From the NCBI RefSeq assembly GCF_009729855.1, contig NZ_WODA01000017.1, positions 176,269 through 240,268 of the forward strand: a stretch of DNA of 64,000 nt, in the 5' to 3' direction. The translations under genes were made by a program, and so were the position numbers. The DNA is from Agromyces luteolus. GTDB taxonomy: Bacteria > Actinomycetota > Actinomycetes > Actinomycetales > Microbacteriaceae. The notes beneath the pieces were generated by a model that saw only the letters and a list, made by a program, of their open reading frames with translations, did not search any database and was not told where the DNA came from. Below, piece by piece: positions 20,818 to 30,523 of the stretch (the first letter of the stretch is position 1; each line of letters opens with the position of its first letter).

Positions 20818-22269
20818 TCAGCTCGTCACGGCGGGCGCCGCCTGCTCGGCCGGCCGGTGCTCGATGTCGTCGACGTGCGCTCGGGGCATCGCCACGGCAC
20901 CCGCGATGGTCGCGACCGCCGCGATCGCCACGCCGATGAACACCGCAGCGGATGCCGCCTGGATCGCCGCACCCGAATGGGCACCCAGTCCGGACTCGCC
21001 GATCACGCCGTTGGCGACCGCGCCGAAGATCGCGACGCCGACCGCGCTGCCCATCGATCGGAGGAACATGTTCGCGCCGGTCACGACCCCGCGCTCCGAC
21101 CACGGCACCGACGACTGCGCGGCGATGAGCGTGGGCGACGCGACGAGGCCGAGCCCGAGTCCGACCACGAAGCACGCGAGCGCGGCCGTGACGGGGTTCG
21201 GGACGAACGTCGCGGCCACGAGGCCCGCGGCGCCGAGCACGGTGATGCCGAGCCCGAGGAACGCGGTGTTCCGGAAGCCGATCCGCAGGTACAGCCGCCC
21301 CGACTGCGAGGCGGAGATCGGCCACCCCAGCGTGAGCGCGGCGACCGCGAGCCCGGAGATGATCGGCGTCGCACCCGCCGACACCTCGAGGAACGTCGGC
21401 ACGTACGAGGTCAGCCCGATCAGCACGGCGCCCACGCCGAGCGAGATCAACGACGTGGTGACGATGAGGCGCCGCGAGAAGACCCACAGCGGCAGCACCG
21501 GCTCCGCCGCCCTCCGCTCGATGAGCACGAACGCGACGATGAGCAGGGCCGCGACCCCGAACGCGCCGATGCTCTGCCACGAGGTCCACGCCCACGCCTG
21601 TCCGCCCTCGAGCACCGCGAGGATGAGCAGCGTGAGCCCGATCGTGAGCACCGCGGCCCCGGCGATGTCGATGCGGTGCTTCTTGCGCTCCACGGTCTCG
21701 TGGTAGTTGCGGATCAGCATCCACGCGGCGATGAGGCTGAGCGGGATGTTCACGAAGAAGATCCACCGCCACGAGAGGAACTCGGCGAACAGTCCGCCGA
21801 GCGAGGGGCCGATGACGGATGACGCGGCCCACACGCTCGCGATGTACCCCTGCACGCGCGCGCGTTCCCGCACGGTGTAGATGTCGCCCGTGATGGTGAT
21901 CGAGACCGGCAGCACCGCGCCGGCGCCGAGGCCCTGGATCGCGCGGAAGACGATGAGCGAGGTCATGTCCCACGCGAAGCCGGCGAGGATCGAGCCGACG
22001 AGGAAGGCGCCGATGCCGACCAGCATGATCGGCTTGCGCCCGACGGTGTCGGCGAGCTTGGCGTACACCGGCACCGACACGGCCTGCGCGAGCAGGTAGA
22101 TCGAGAACAGCCACGGGAATTGGGCGAACCCGCCGATGTCGGCCACGATCGACGGCACGGCCGTCGCGAGGATCGTCGCCTCGATCGCCACGAGCCCGGT
22201 GCAGAGCATCAGGGCGGCCAACACGGGCCCGCGTTCGGATCGCAATCCGACGGCGGTCTGTTCGGTCAC
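20818..22269 (-). CDS. MFS transporter, DHA2-like
   Basis: About 483 residues with some 14 hydrophobic helices. Signatures: VAIEATILATAVPSIVADIG in helix 1, WLFSIYLLAQAV, KLADTVGRKPIML (motif A), SSVIGPSLGGLFAEF (motif C). It is likely a drug or metabolite exporter. I chose the GTG at 22269 (VTEQTAVGLRS), preceded by AGGAG with a 6-base spacing; the ATG at 22305 would add twelve hydrophilic residues. It is on the same strand as the following hydrolase, 94 bases away. It is a distant paralogue of the transporter at 18405-19796. Confidence 0.85.
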   Translation of the reverse strand: MTEQTAVGLRSERGPVLAALMLCTGLVAIEATILATAVPSIVADIGGFAQFPWLFSIYLLAQAVSVPVYAKLADTVGRKPIMLVGIGAFLVGSILAGFAWDMTSLIVFRAIQGLGAGAVLPVSITITGDIYTVRERARVQGYIASVWAASSVIGPSLGGLFAEFLSWRWIFFVNIPLSLIAAWMLIRNYHETVERKKHRIDIAGAAVLTIGLTLLILAVLEGGQAWAWTSWQSIGAFGVAALLIVAFVLIERRAAEPVLPLWVFSRRLIVTTSLISLGVGAVLIGLTSYVPTFLEVSAGATPIISGLAVAALTLGWPISASQSGRLYLRIGFRNTAFLGLGITVLGAAGLVAATFVPNPVTAALACFVVGLGLGLVASPTLIAAQSSVPWSERGVVTGANMFLRSMGSAVGVAIFGAVANGVIGESGLGAHSGAAIQAASAAVFIGVAIAAVATIAGAVAMPRAHVDDIEHRPAEQAAPAVTS

Positions 22270-22380
22270 GTGGTTCTCCTCGCCGGGTCGGTCGAGGTGA
22301 GACACGGCCCACTGAGGGCCAACGCGATCGGGCGCCGTGCATTCCCGTCGGTTCGGAGATCCCCCGCCCGGCGGTGCCGG

Positions 22381-24423
22381 TCAGTCCTTCATGCGGACGA
22401 GGATGCCGCCCGCGTACCCGACCGCGGCGCCGATCCAGATCACGGGCAGTCCGACGTCGAGCGCCGACAGCGTCATGCCCGGCGTGACGGCGAGGAAGAC
22501 GAGGTACCCGGCTCCGAGCAGCACGACGAGCACCGCCGACTTGCGGGAGAGGCCGCCGTCCTTGCCCGCGATGCCGAGCAGCATGAGCACGCCGAGCACG
22601 ACGAGGAGGATGCGCACCGGTCCCTCGACGAACTCGGACTGCAGGCCGCTCGACGTGAGGATCGACTGCACGATCGCGACCGGGTTCAGCTGCGGCGGGC
22701 CGATCCCGTCGAACCAGGGCAGGAACAGCGCCCCGACGATGACCATGAGCGCGCCCAGGGCGATCAGCCACCGCCCGACGGCCGGGCGATGGTTGGGCCT
22801 CGTCTGCTCGATCTCGATGCTCGCGTCGAGGTCCTGGCTCCCGTCGGAGGCGGTGACGTGCAGCCGGCGGGACCCCTGCTGGCCTGCGGGCGGGCGCGGG
22901 CTCGTCAGCGACACCCTCGAGTAGCCGATCGCGCCCGGCGCGACCAGGATGGTGGCGGGATCGAACGTCGCGCGGACCGCACCGTCATCCGATCGGCCGG
23001 AGATCGCCACGTTCAGAGGCCTCACCCCGCGTCGATTGTCGATCTCCACGGTGAACCGGCCCTGGCGGCCGTGGCCGAGGTCGAGTCGTTCCGGGTTCGC
23101 GCGCAGCTCCGCGGTGGCGATCGCCGCCGCGGAACTCGTCATCTCCAGTTCCGCCTGCCCCGAGACATCCGTCGTGCCGTCGCTCGCGACCACGGTGAAC
23201 GGATGGGTCGCCTGGGACCCCGGCGGCGGCGGGACCGCGCGGACCAGGCCGCGTGCCTTCGTCACCTTCCCGGCCGCCGCGCCGAACCGCGCCGGGGTGA
23301 ACGCGAACGAGAGCCGCTGTTCGGGATCGGTGCCGGTGAGGCCGACGATGACGTTCGAGTGTCCGGCGCGGTTGTCGATGAGGACGTCGAACTCGGCGTC
23401 CTGCGCGTCCTCCAAGCGGATGGTGCTCGGCTGGACCTGGACCGTAATGGGCACGTCGACCGGCGCGGCCTCGGTGCTCTGGACGAGCGTGATCGTCGTC
23501 GCGATCGGCCCGTCGCCGTCGGTCGCCGCGACCGAGAGCTGCCGATTGCGCTGTTCACCGGGCGGAGGCTGCGGCGCCGTGAAGCCGACGCGGACCTCGG
23601 CGGTCGACCCCGGCTCGACCTCGACCGTCGTCGAGGGGAACCGGAAGCGCACGACGTCCTCCGGATCCTTCGCCGAGAGGTTCAGCGTCTGCGGGAAGTT
23701 CGCGGTGCGATTGTCGAGCGTCAGCGTGAACTCGCCCTCGCCGACATCCTCGAGCCGGATCATCGCCGGGTTCGCCGCGATGCCGACGCGCGGGCCGTGC
23801 CTCGGCACGTCGACGACGACCGTGGCGAGGGCGTAGCGTCTCGCGTCCTCCTGCGAACTGATCCGCAGGGCCGCCTCGACCCGCTGCGCGACGACCATCG
23901 GCCCGGGGCGCATCACGAGCGTCAGTCCGACGTCGTCGGAGGCTCCCGGCATGAGGTGGATCTCGGGGACGACGAGGTCGAGCCACTCCGGCGGGTCGAC
24001 CAGCACGACGTCGTATCCGTCGACGACCTTCGTCGGGTTCTCGACCTCGACCTGCACCTGCGCCGGTTCATCGGGCGTGAGCGTGACCTCGGGCGTCGCG
24101 ACGGTCACCTCGGGCGATCCGGGCGCGGGTCCGTTCCCGGCCGCCGCGGTCGTTCCGGCCGGCGGGGCGGATGCCCCGTCACCGCCGGGCGCGCCGTCCG
24201 CGCCGTCCCCGCCGGGCGTTCCGACCTCGGTCCCCCCATCGGGCGCGGGTCCGGGCGACTCGGTCGTCGCGGCCCCGCTTCCGCCGGCCCCGGACGGCGG
24301 CGCCGACGCGCCGCCCGACGCGGCCGCCTCCTTGTCCCACCCGAGGTAGGAGTTGCAGTTCGTGCACCAGCGAGCGTCGGGCGCGTTCATCGCACCGCAG
24401 TTCCAGCAGCTGCGATCGGCCAT
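22381..24423 (-). CDS. Zinc-ribbon membrane protein with Ig-like repeats (COG1470-like)
   Basis: 680 residues. It opens with a zinc ribbon, CWNCGAMNAPDARWCTNCNS (four Cys), then a Gly/Pro-rich linker to about residue 105. Four beta-sandwich repeats of roughly 100 residues follow, each with a 'VxxxPxxIRLEDxxxxEFxxxxDNR' pattern and an 'xPPPGxQ' turn. Near residue 560 the chain enters a membrane region of four helices (LIALGALMVIVGALFLPW onward), ending in RMKD. The function is unknown. The beta repeats resemble those of the 50608-52752 protein beside the injection-system operon. Topology and start (ATG 24423) are clear. Confidence 0.7.
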   Translation of the reverse strand: MADRSCWNCGAMNAPDARWCTNCNSYLGWDKEAAASGGASAPPSGAGGSGAATTESPGPAPDGGTEVGTPGGDGADGAPGGDGASAPPAGTTAAAGNGPAPGSPEVTVATPEVTLTPDEPAQVQVEVENPTKVVDGYDVVLVDPPEWLDLVVPEIHLMPGASDDVGLTLVMRPGPMVVAQRVEAALRISSQEDARRYALATVVVDVPRHGPRVGIAANPAMIRLEDVGEGEFTLTLDNRTANFPQTLNLSAKDPEDVVRFRFPSTTVEVEPGSTAEVRVGFTAPQPPPGEQRNRQLSVAATDGDGPIATTITLVQSTEAAPVDVPITVQVQPSTIRLEDAQDAEFDVLIDNRAGHSNVIVGLTGTDPEQRLSFAFTPARFGAAAGKVTKARGLVRAVPPPPGSQATHPFTVVASDGTTDVSGQAELEMTSSAAAIATAELRANPERLDLGHGRQGRFTVEIDNRRGVRPLNVAISGRSDDGAVRATFDPATILVAPGAIGYSRVSLTSPRPPAGQQGSRRLHVTASDGSQDLDASIEIEQTRPNHRPAVGRWLIALGALMVIVGALFLPWFDGIGPPQLNPVAIVQSILTSSGLQSEFVEGPVRILLVVLGVLMLLGIAGKDGGLSRKSAVLVVLLGAGYLVFLAVTPGMTLSALDVGLPVIWIGAAVGYAGGILVRMKD

Positions 24424-24671
24424 CCGTCCCCCCGCTCACGGCATCGCGACGCCGCATCGGAGACGATGCCGTGACACCGATGTTAGGGAACCCGGTAAGG
24501 GCACGGCCAGCCCCATGCCCCAACAGGCAGGCATCGATGCCCCGCGCGCCCGCCTCGGGCGGGCGTGCCCGACTGCCGGGACGCACAAGCCCGGCGCCGG
24601 TTCGACCGACCTCGTTCGTCGATAGCGACAGATTCGGCCCGCACCCGGATGCCCGCGCCTACAGTCCGAAG

Positions 24672-26468
24672 ATGACTGATTTCCGTCCGCCCGTCGCCGA
24701 CCTGGCGTACGCGCTCACGCACGTCGTGGGATACGACCGGGTCGCCGAGCTTCCGGGCTTCGAGCACGCAGACCTCGACATGGTCACCGACATCCTCGAG
24801 GAGGTCGGCGGCTTCATGGCCGAGGTCGTCGCCCCCACCAACCGCGCCGGCGACCTCGAGGGCGCCCGCCTGAACGCCGACGGCACGGTGACGACGCCGA
24901 CCGGGTTCAAGGAGGCGTACGCCGCCTACGTCGAGGCGGGCTGGGGCTCGGTCCCCCTGCCGGAGGCGTTCGGCGGCGGCGACTTCCCGCGCACGATCGG
25001 GCTCGCCATCCAGGAACTGATGATGGAGGCCAACATGGCCTTCGCGCTCGCGCCCCTGCTCACGCAGGGCGCGATCGAGGCCCTCCTGCACTACGGCAGC
25101 GATGAGCAGAAGCAGGCGTGGCTGCCCAAGATGGTCAGCGGCGAGTGGGCCGGCACGATGAACCTCACCGAGCCGCACGCCGGCTCCGACGTGGGCGCCC
25201 TCTCCACGAAGGCCGTGAAGCGCGCCGACGGCACGTACGGCATCACCGGCCAGAAGATCTTCATCACGTTCGGCGACCACGACCTGAGCGAGCAGATCGT
25301 GCACCTCGTGCTCGCCCGCACGCCCGACGCGCCAGCCGGCACCAAGGGCATCTCCTGCTTCATCGTGCCGAAGTTCCTGATGAACGACGACGGCTCGATC
25401 GGCGAGCGCAACGGCGTGCACACGGTCGGCGTCGAGCACAAGATGGGCATCCACGGCTCCCCCACCTGCGTGCTCTCGTACGAGGACGCCACGGGGTACC
25501 TCATCGGCGACGAGAACCTCGGCATGCGCATCATGTTCGTGATGATGAACAGCGCCCGCCTCTCGGTGGGCACGCAGGGGCTCGCCGTCGCCGAGCGCGC
25601 GTACCAGCAGTCGCTCGACTACGCGACGGAGCGCATCCAGGGCCGCGCGCTCGGCGCAACGCAGGACTCGCCGATCATCGACTTCCCCGACGTGCGCCGC
25701 ATGCTCATGACGCAGAAGTCGTACATCGCCGCGCTCCGCCGCATGATGCTCCTGAACGCCGTGCAGGTCGACATCTCGACCCACCACCCGGATGCCGCGA
25801 CCCGCGCCCGCGCGGACGAGATCGTCGGCCTCCTCACGCCCATCTGCAAGTCGTTCGGAACCGACCTCGGCAACGAGCTCACGTCCCTCGCGCTGCAGAT
25901 CCACGGCGGCATGGGCTTCATCGAGGAGACCGGCGCCGCCCAGCACTACCGCGACGTGCGCATCGCCGCGATCTACGAGGGCACGAACGGCATCCAGGCC
26001 GCCGACCTCGTCGGGCGCAAGCTCGGCGTCCGCGGCGGGGCGTCGTTCCTCGAGTTCATCGCGACCATGCGCGAGCTCGACGGCGAGCTGGCGGCCGCGG
26101 GCGACGAGTTCGCCTCCATCCGGGCGCAGCTGAGCACGAGCCTCGACATGCTCGAGCAGACCACCGCGTGGATGCTCAGCACCGGCGCCTCCGACCCCAA
26201 CTCGGTGCTCGCCGGCTCCAGCCCGTACCTGCGCATCTGGGGACTCGTGGTCGGCGGCTGGCTCCTCGCGAAGTCCGCGCTCGCCGCTCGCGACCTCGAC
26301 GGCGACGCCATCGCGGCGACGCAGCTGCCGCTCGCCCGCTTCTACGCCGAGCAGCTGCTCCCGGCGGTCTCCGGCCTCGTCCCCGCCGCGACGGCCGGCT
26401 CGCGCGACCTGTTCGCGCTCGACGCCGACGCGCTCGGCGACGTGGTGCGGCGCACGGCGCGCGTCTGA
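24672..26468 (+). CDS. Acyl-CoA dehydrogenase (FadE-type)
   Basis: 598 residues, the length of the long FadE5-like class. It has the FAD-binding TMNLTEPHAGSDVGAL, the substrate region and the catalytic Glu region AAIYEGTNGIQAADLVGRKL, followed by an extra C-terminal helical domain of about 130 residues. It oxidises acyl-CoA to enoyl-CoA with FAD as the first step of beta-oxidation. The ATG at 24672 gives the usual family N-terminus; upstream in-frame sequence is Arg/Pro-rich and unlikely to be coding. It is divergent from the zinc-ribbon gene and has no beta-oxidation partners in the window. Confidence 0.93.
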   Translation: MTDFRPPVADLAYALTHVVGYDRVAELPGFEHADLDMVTDILEEVGGFMAEVVAPTNRAGDLEGARLNADGTVTTPTGFKEAYAAYVEAGWGSVPLPEAFGGGDFPRTIGLAIQELMMEANMAFALAPLLTQGAIEALLHYGSDEQKQAWLPKMVSGEWAGTMNLTEPHAGSDVGALSTKAVKRADGTYGITGQKIFITFGDHDLSEQIVHLVLARTPDAPAGTKGISCFIVPKFLMNDDGSIGERNGVHTVGVEHKMGIHGSPTCVLSYEDATGYLIGDENLGMRIMFVMMNSARLSVGTQGLAVAERAYQQSLDYATERIQGRALGATQDSPIIDFPDVRRMLMTQKSYIAALRRMMLLNAVQVDISTHHPDAATRARADEIVGLLTPICKSFGTDLGNELTSLALQIHGGMGFIEETGAAQHYRDVRIAAIYEGTNGIQAADLVGRKLGVRGGASFLEFIATMRELDGELAAAGDEFASIRAQLSTSLDMLEQTTAWMLSTGASDPNSVLAGSSPYLRIWGLVVGGWLLAKSALAARDLDGDAIAATQLPLARFYAEQLLPAVSGLVPAATAGSRDLFALDADALGDVVRRTARV

Positions 26469-26749
26469 CGCCTCGCCCGGCGAGATCGCGGGGGTCGTGC
26501 CGGTCGGCGCGGCCCCCGCGCGGCTGTCAACTCAGCTCGTCGCTGAGCGTCAGGGGCCGAGTGCCGTATCAGGCATGCACGAAGTCTGCGCTTTTGGCAT
26601 CGCGAAATCGGGATTATTGTCATACTCAGATCGGAGTTCTTGGCAGGCTCGGATGTGGGATTCCGACAGGCAGCCGACGATGCGGGAACGCCCGTTCCCG
26701 CCAGGGAACGTCCTCACCGGCGTACGCGGTTCCCGCGCTCAGCACCCCG

Positions 26750-26884
26750 CGACAGCCGATTCCCCTCATCGCCGAGCGTGCGGTGGGGCTCCTCGTCGAT
26801 GCCCAGTCGGGCCCGATGCACGAGGCCCTCGGCTACGGGCTCGAGCTGAGGGAGTCACGCGGGTACAGCGACCCGATGGCGTGA
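26750..26884 (+). pseudogene. Possible gene remnant
   Basis: The 486-base gap between the dehydrogenase and tRNA-Met holds no complete gene. Its last part has a reading frame ending TGA at 26884 with strongly actinobacterial codon use, reading PLIAERAVGLLVDAQSGPMH then EALGYGLELRESRGYSDPMA. It looks like the C-terminus of a real protein but no start or upstream domain exists; upstream bases (26570-26690) are AT-richer and non-coding. It may be a decayed or tRNA-adjacent insertion remnant. The parent family is not recognised. Confidence 0.3.
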
Positions 26885-26924
26885 CGCGGACCGGCAAGCT
26901 GTTCCCATGTCCGCTGGAAACGAC

Positions 26925-26950
26925 AAAACCCCCGGATGACCGGGGGTTTT
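26925..26950. terminator. Rho-independent terminator after tRNA-Met
   Basis: AAAACCCCCGG, loop ATGA, CCGGGGGTTTT: an 11-bp perfect stem with an A/T-run at both ends, so it can work in both directions. It lies 4 bases beyond the 3' end of tRNA-Met (minus strand), and is the clearest T-tailed terminator in the window. Confidence 0.9.
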
Positions 26951-26954
26951 CCTG

Positions 26955-27028
26955 TAGCGAGGGCGGGACTCGAACCCGCGACACCACGATTATGAGCCGT
27001 GTGCTCTAACCACCTGAGCTACCCCGCC
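26955..27028 (-). tRNA. tRNA-Met (CAU)
   Basis: On the minus strand, a 74-base cloverleaf starts GGCGGGG and TA at positions 8-9. It has D-stem GCTC/GAGC, anticodon stem CACGG/TCGTG with loop CTCATAA (anticodon CAU), T-arm GCGGG TTCGAGT CCCGC, and 3' side CCTCGCT with discriminator A. CCA is not encoded. It looks like an elongator methionine tRNA; a lysidine-modified Ile tRNA is a remote alternative. Confidence 0.9.
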
Positions 27029-27062
27029 GCGAGGCTTCTCCGGCCGGGCCGGAGGAACCAGA

Positions 27063-27134
<72 letters not shown>

Positions 27135-27209
27135 TGCGCCGCTGTCGCGGCAACCACACGAGAATATCACCTCGGCGCGTGTGCGCTAAATCGTGGGTCG
27201 GCTGCCAGG

Positions 27210-27728
27210 TCAGAGGCTCGTCGGCACGCCCGACGTGAATGCGGAGCCCGCGAAGACGGCCACGATGAGCAGCACGTAGAGCCCGATCGCGACGAGCATC
27301 CCGATCGTCAGGACGTAGCCGAAGATGAGCCCGGTGAGGGCCGCGCCGGCGCCCTGCTCGCCCGTTCGGCGGATCTGCGAGCGGGCGATGTGGCCGCACA
27401 CGATAGCTGCGATCGAGCTGATCGGACCGAGGAGGAGCGCGCCGAGGCCCAACCCGAACGCGACCCACGCGAGCACGTTCTGCGGCGCGGTGACCGGCGG
27501 CGTCCAGGGGGCGGGAGCGGCGCCGTACGCGGACCCGTGGGCGGGAGACCCGTAGGCGACCGGCGCACCGTACGGGGCGACCGAGGGCGCCGGCGCGGAT
27601 GCCACGGGGCCGGGCGCCGCAGGCGCCGCGAGCGGCGCGGTGCCGTACGACAGCGTCGGAGCCTCGGACGCACCCGCGGGCGGGGCCGGAGGCGCGGGCG
27701 GGAGGGGCGGCGGCGTCTGGGCGCTCAT
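27210..27728 (-). CDS. DUF4190-type membrane protein
   Basis: 172 residues. A Pro/Ala-rich disordered N-terminal half (about 80 residues) precedes two hydrophobic helices separated by GHIARSQIRRTGEQGAGAAL, the conserved loop of DUF4190 proteins (usually 'lGhiArsqIrrt.e.G.glAl.GlilGy'). The helices are LAWVAFGLGLGALLLGPISS and IFGYVLTIGMLVAIGLYVLL. Small actinobacterial proteins of this kind sit in the membrane and have no established function. It is downstream of the tRNAs on the minus strand and divergent from the BTAD regulator. Confidence 0.75.
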   Translation of the reverse strand: MSAQTPPPLPPAPPAPPAGASEAPTLSYGTAPLAAPAAPGPVASAPAPSVAPYGAPVAYGSPAHGSAYGAAPAPWTPPVTAPQNVLAWVAFGLGLGALLLGPISSIAAIVCGHIARSQIRRTGEQGAGAALTGLIFGYVLTIGMLVAIGLYVLLIVAVFAGSAFTSGVPTSL

Positions 27729-27988
27729 GCGGTGCGGCTCCGGTTCGGGTCGGGGAGGTCGGTGGGTCCGGCGGCAATGCTATCGCCCGCGACGACGGCG
27801 GATCGAGGCATCCGTCGCCTCGAACCTCGGATGCAGGTGCCTGCGCCGGGCCCGACCGCACCTTCAGGGACTGCACCGATGCGAGCGGTCGGCGGCCTCG
27901 GTAGGCAGGAACCCGGAAGATCGACCATGCGGCGATTGCGGAGCCGGGATCCGTTGCGGCAGCATGGCGAGGGAACCGGCAGTGCACG

Positions 27989-30481
27989 ATGGCGATTCGG
28001 GGACGCGACGCACGGCCGCCCGGGGGAACGGTCCCGGGTCGGTTGGTCTCCCGTCTGCATGCGCGGCTCGTGTCCGTCGTCGCACCGGCCGGCGCCGGGA
28101 AGACCACGCTCATCAGCGGCCTCGGTTCCGTGCTGGGCAGGACGTCCGTCGTCACCGTCGATCCGACGCATCCGCACCCCGAGCGACTCGAGGCGGCGAT
28201 CGACGCGGCCGCCGCCGCCGGCGCGGAGACCGTCGCACTCGACGACGTCGGGTGCGCACCCGGCACGCCCGTCGAAGCGGCGCTCGCGCGCATCGTCGGC
28301 GATTCGACGCGGATGCCGCGGCTCGTGCTCGCGTCCCGCCTCCCGTTGCCCTCCCCCGTCGTCCATGCCGCGGCCGATCGAGCGGCGACGATCACGGCGC
28401 CCGACCTCGGCCTGCGCATCGACGAGATCGCGCTCCTGTTCGGCGAGGTCGCGGGTCGGCGGATCGGCCTGGGCTGCGCATCGCGCGTCGCACGGGAGAC
28501 CGCCGGCTGGCCCGCCCTCGTCGAGCTGCTCGCCCGGCGCGCGCGACGCGTCGACCCGGACGCCGTCGAGTCCGTCGTGGAGTCCGACCTCGGGTCCGAC
28601 TTCGCTGCCGGGTGCCTCGAGACGGCGCTCGATTCGCTGCCGCGAGACGTCCGCCGCGCCCTCGAACGCACGAGCGAGCTGCCGAGGCTCGACTTCGCCG
28701 AATGCGCCCGGGTCCTCGGCGCACCGGACGCCGGCCGCCTGCTCAGCGCGGTCGACTCCGGGTCGGTGATGCACGAGGTCGTGCTCGGTCATCGCGTCGT
28801 ACCTCCGGTGCTCCGCCGCCACCTGAGCGAGTGCCGCACGCTCGCGGTGGATCCCACCGTGCCGCAGGCCGCGGAGTCGGCGAGCGCCCGCCGGCGATCC
28901 GCCGAGGCGATGCCGCCCCGGCCGCACGCGGCGCCTGCGGCGCCCCCGGCCGCCCCGGCGACGCGGCCGCCCGCCCACGCCGATGTCGCGCGCCCACCCG
29001 ACCGGTCGCGCACGCCCGTCGTCGACCCGTTCGAGGCCGCCCTCTCCCGGCTGCGCCGCGGCGACGTCGTCGGCGCCATCCCCTTCCTCCGTCGCCTCGT
29101 CGACGGGGGCGCACCGGGGCAGGTCAGGTCGGCACGCCTCGCGCTGCTCGTGATCCGCGAACCGCTGAGCCCCGGTCACGTGACGCTCGACGCGCTCGCG
29201 GCCCTCGAGCGGGAGTGCGTCGAGGCGGCGGACCCGCGGCTCGCGCCCGCCTGCCAGGGCGCGATCGCGGCGATCGCCGGCCTGCCGCAGTCGGCCGTGC
29301 GCGGGATCGTCGCCTCGTGCGACTCGGCCGGCGAGCCGTTGACCGCGGCGACGGTCGCCGGAGTGGACCTCGTCGTGCGACTCCGGCGCGGGCAGGCGAC
29401 CAGCGCCCAGGCTGCGGCCGTCGCGGACCGGTTCGATCGCCTCGGCTACGGGGACGTGGCGGCGTGGTCGCGGACCTGCGGCGCGCTCGCCGCGGCGGCT
29501 TCCGGCTCGGCGCAGACCCGCGACCTGATCGTGGAGGCGGACGGGTCCGTCCGATCCTCCGGTGCGGAGGGCGCGCGGGCGCTGCTCGAGGTCGCGCAGT
29601 CCCTGGCCCCCGACCGTGCGGCGACGTGGTCCGGGCCCCGCCCCACCTGGCGACGACGCGCGCTCGAGACCGGGCTGCCGCGGCTGCCTTCGCTCGTCAC
29701 CGACGCCTTCGCGCGGCAGCCGCGCCCCACCGGCGGTGAGTGGTCGGAGGCCGCCGGCTCCCGCCTGCCACGGCTCACGGTCGAGTGCTTCGGCGGATTC
29801 CACCTGCGAGCCGACGGCGCCGAGATCGACCTCCGGCGGGTGCGCCCGCAGGCCCGTGCCCTGCTCCGGATGCTCGCGCTGAACTCGGGTGCGCCGGTCC
29901 ACCGCGAACTCATCGCCGACATCCTCTGGGGCGACCTCGGCACCGACTCGGCGGTGCACGCGCTGCACGTGAGCGTGTCGAGCCTCCGACGCGCCCTGCC
30001 GCGCCCGCGCGCCGACGCCGACAGCTCGATCGTCGAACGCGTCGGCGAGGCCTACCGGCTCGGCGTGCTCGATCGTCGCGACTGCGACCTCGCCGACTTC
30101 GACGATCACCTCGCCGAGGCGGCAGCGGCCAAGCGCCGGGGCGATGCCGAGTCGGCGGCGCACGGGCTGCGCGCCGCGCTCGACCGCTACGCCGGCGACG
30201 TGCTCCCCGAGGACGGGCCCGCGGAGTGGGTGACCGGCGCTCGCGAACGGTACCGGCTTCGAGCGTCCGAGGCCGCGGCCTCGCTCGCGCACCTCGAACT
30301 CCGGCTCGGCTCGGCGCGCGCCGCGGTCGCGACCGCCACCAGGGCCGTCGACATCAATCCGTGGCTCGACGAGGCGTGGCGCACGCTCGTCGAGGTGCAG
30401 CGCCGCTCGGGCGACGTGCTGGCCGCCGAACGTGCAGCCGAGGGCTACCGCCGCATGCGCGTCGAGCTCGGGGTCGACTGA
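27989..30481 (+). CDS. Large BTAD-type (SARP-like) regulator with N-terminal P-loop
   Basis: 830 residues. Near the N-terminus is a P-loop, SVVAPAGAGKTTLISGL, at about residues 28-44, in an otherwise degenerate NTPase-like domain. A helical middle and a Pro/Ala-rich linker (around 310-345) follow. From about residue 593 comes a winged-helix DNA-binding domain (LPRLTVECFGGFHLRADGAE, VHALHVSVSSLRRALPR) and a bacterial transcriptional activator (BTAD) helical repeat ending YRRMRVELGVD. Proteins with this layout activate large secondary-metabolite or injection-system operons. The gene's 3' end faces the 3' end of the CIS operon, 42 bases away, so it may regulate that operon in trans; this is inference. 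Confidence 0.75.
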   Translation: MAIRGRDARPPGGTVPGRLVSRLHARLVSVVAPAGAGKTTLISGLGSVLGRTSVVTVDPTHPHPERLEAAIDAAAAAGAETVALDDVGCAPGTPVEAALARIVGDSTRMPRLVLASRLPLPSPVVHAAADRAATITAPDLGLRIDEIALLFGEVAGRRIGLGCASRVARETAGWPALVELLARRARRVDPDAVESVVESDLGSDFAAGCLETALDSLPRDVRRALERTSELPRLDFAECARVLGAPDAGRLLSAVDSGSVMHEVVLGHRVVPPVLRRHLSECRTLAVDPTVPQAAESASARRRSAEAMPPRPHAAPAAPPAAPATRPPAHADVARPPDRSRTPVVDPFEAALSRLRRGDVVGAIPFLRRLVDGGAPGQVRSARLALLVIREPLSPGHVTLDALAALERECVEAADPRLAPACQGAIAAIAGLPQSAVRGIVASCDSAGEPLTAATVAGVDLVVRLRRGQATSAQAAAVADRFDRLGYGDVAAWSRTCGALAAAASGSAQTRDLIVEADGSVRSSGAEGARALLEVAQSLAPDRAATWSGPRPTWRRRALETGLPRLPSLVTDAFARQPRPTGGEWSEAAGSRLPRLTVECFGGFHLRADGAEIDLRRVRPQARALLRMLALNSGAPVHRELIADILWGDLGTDSAVHALHVSVSSLRRALPRPRADADSSIVERVGEAYRLGVLDRRDCDLADFDDHLAEAAAAKRRGDAESAAHGLRAALDRYAGDVLPEDGPAEWVTGARERYRLRASEAAASLAHLELRLGSARAAVATATRAVDINPWLDEAWRTLVEVQRRSGDVLAAERAAEGYRRMRVELGVD

Positions 30482-30523
30482 CGGTGACCGCAACGGCGGG
30501 CCGTCAGCCCGCGACCGGCACCG

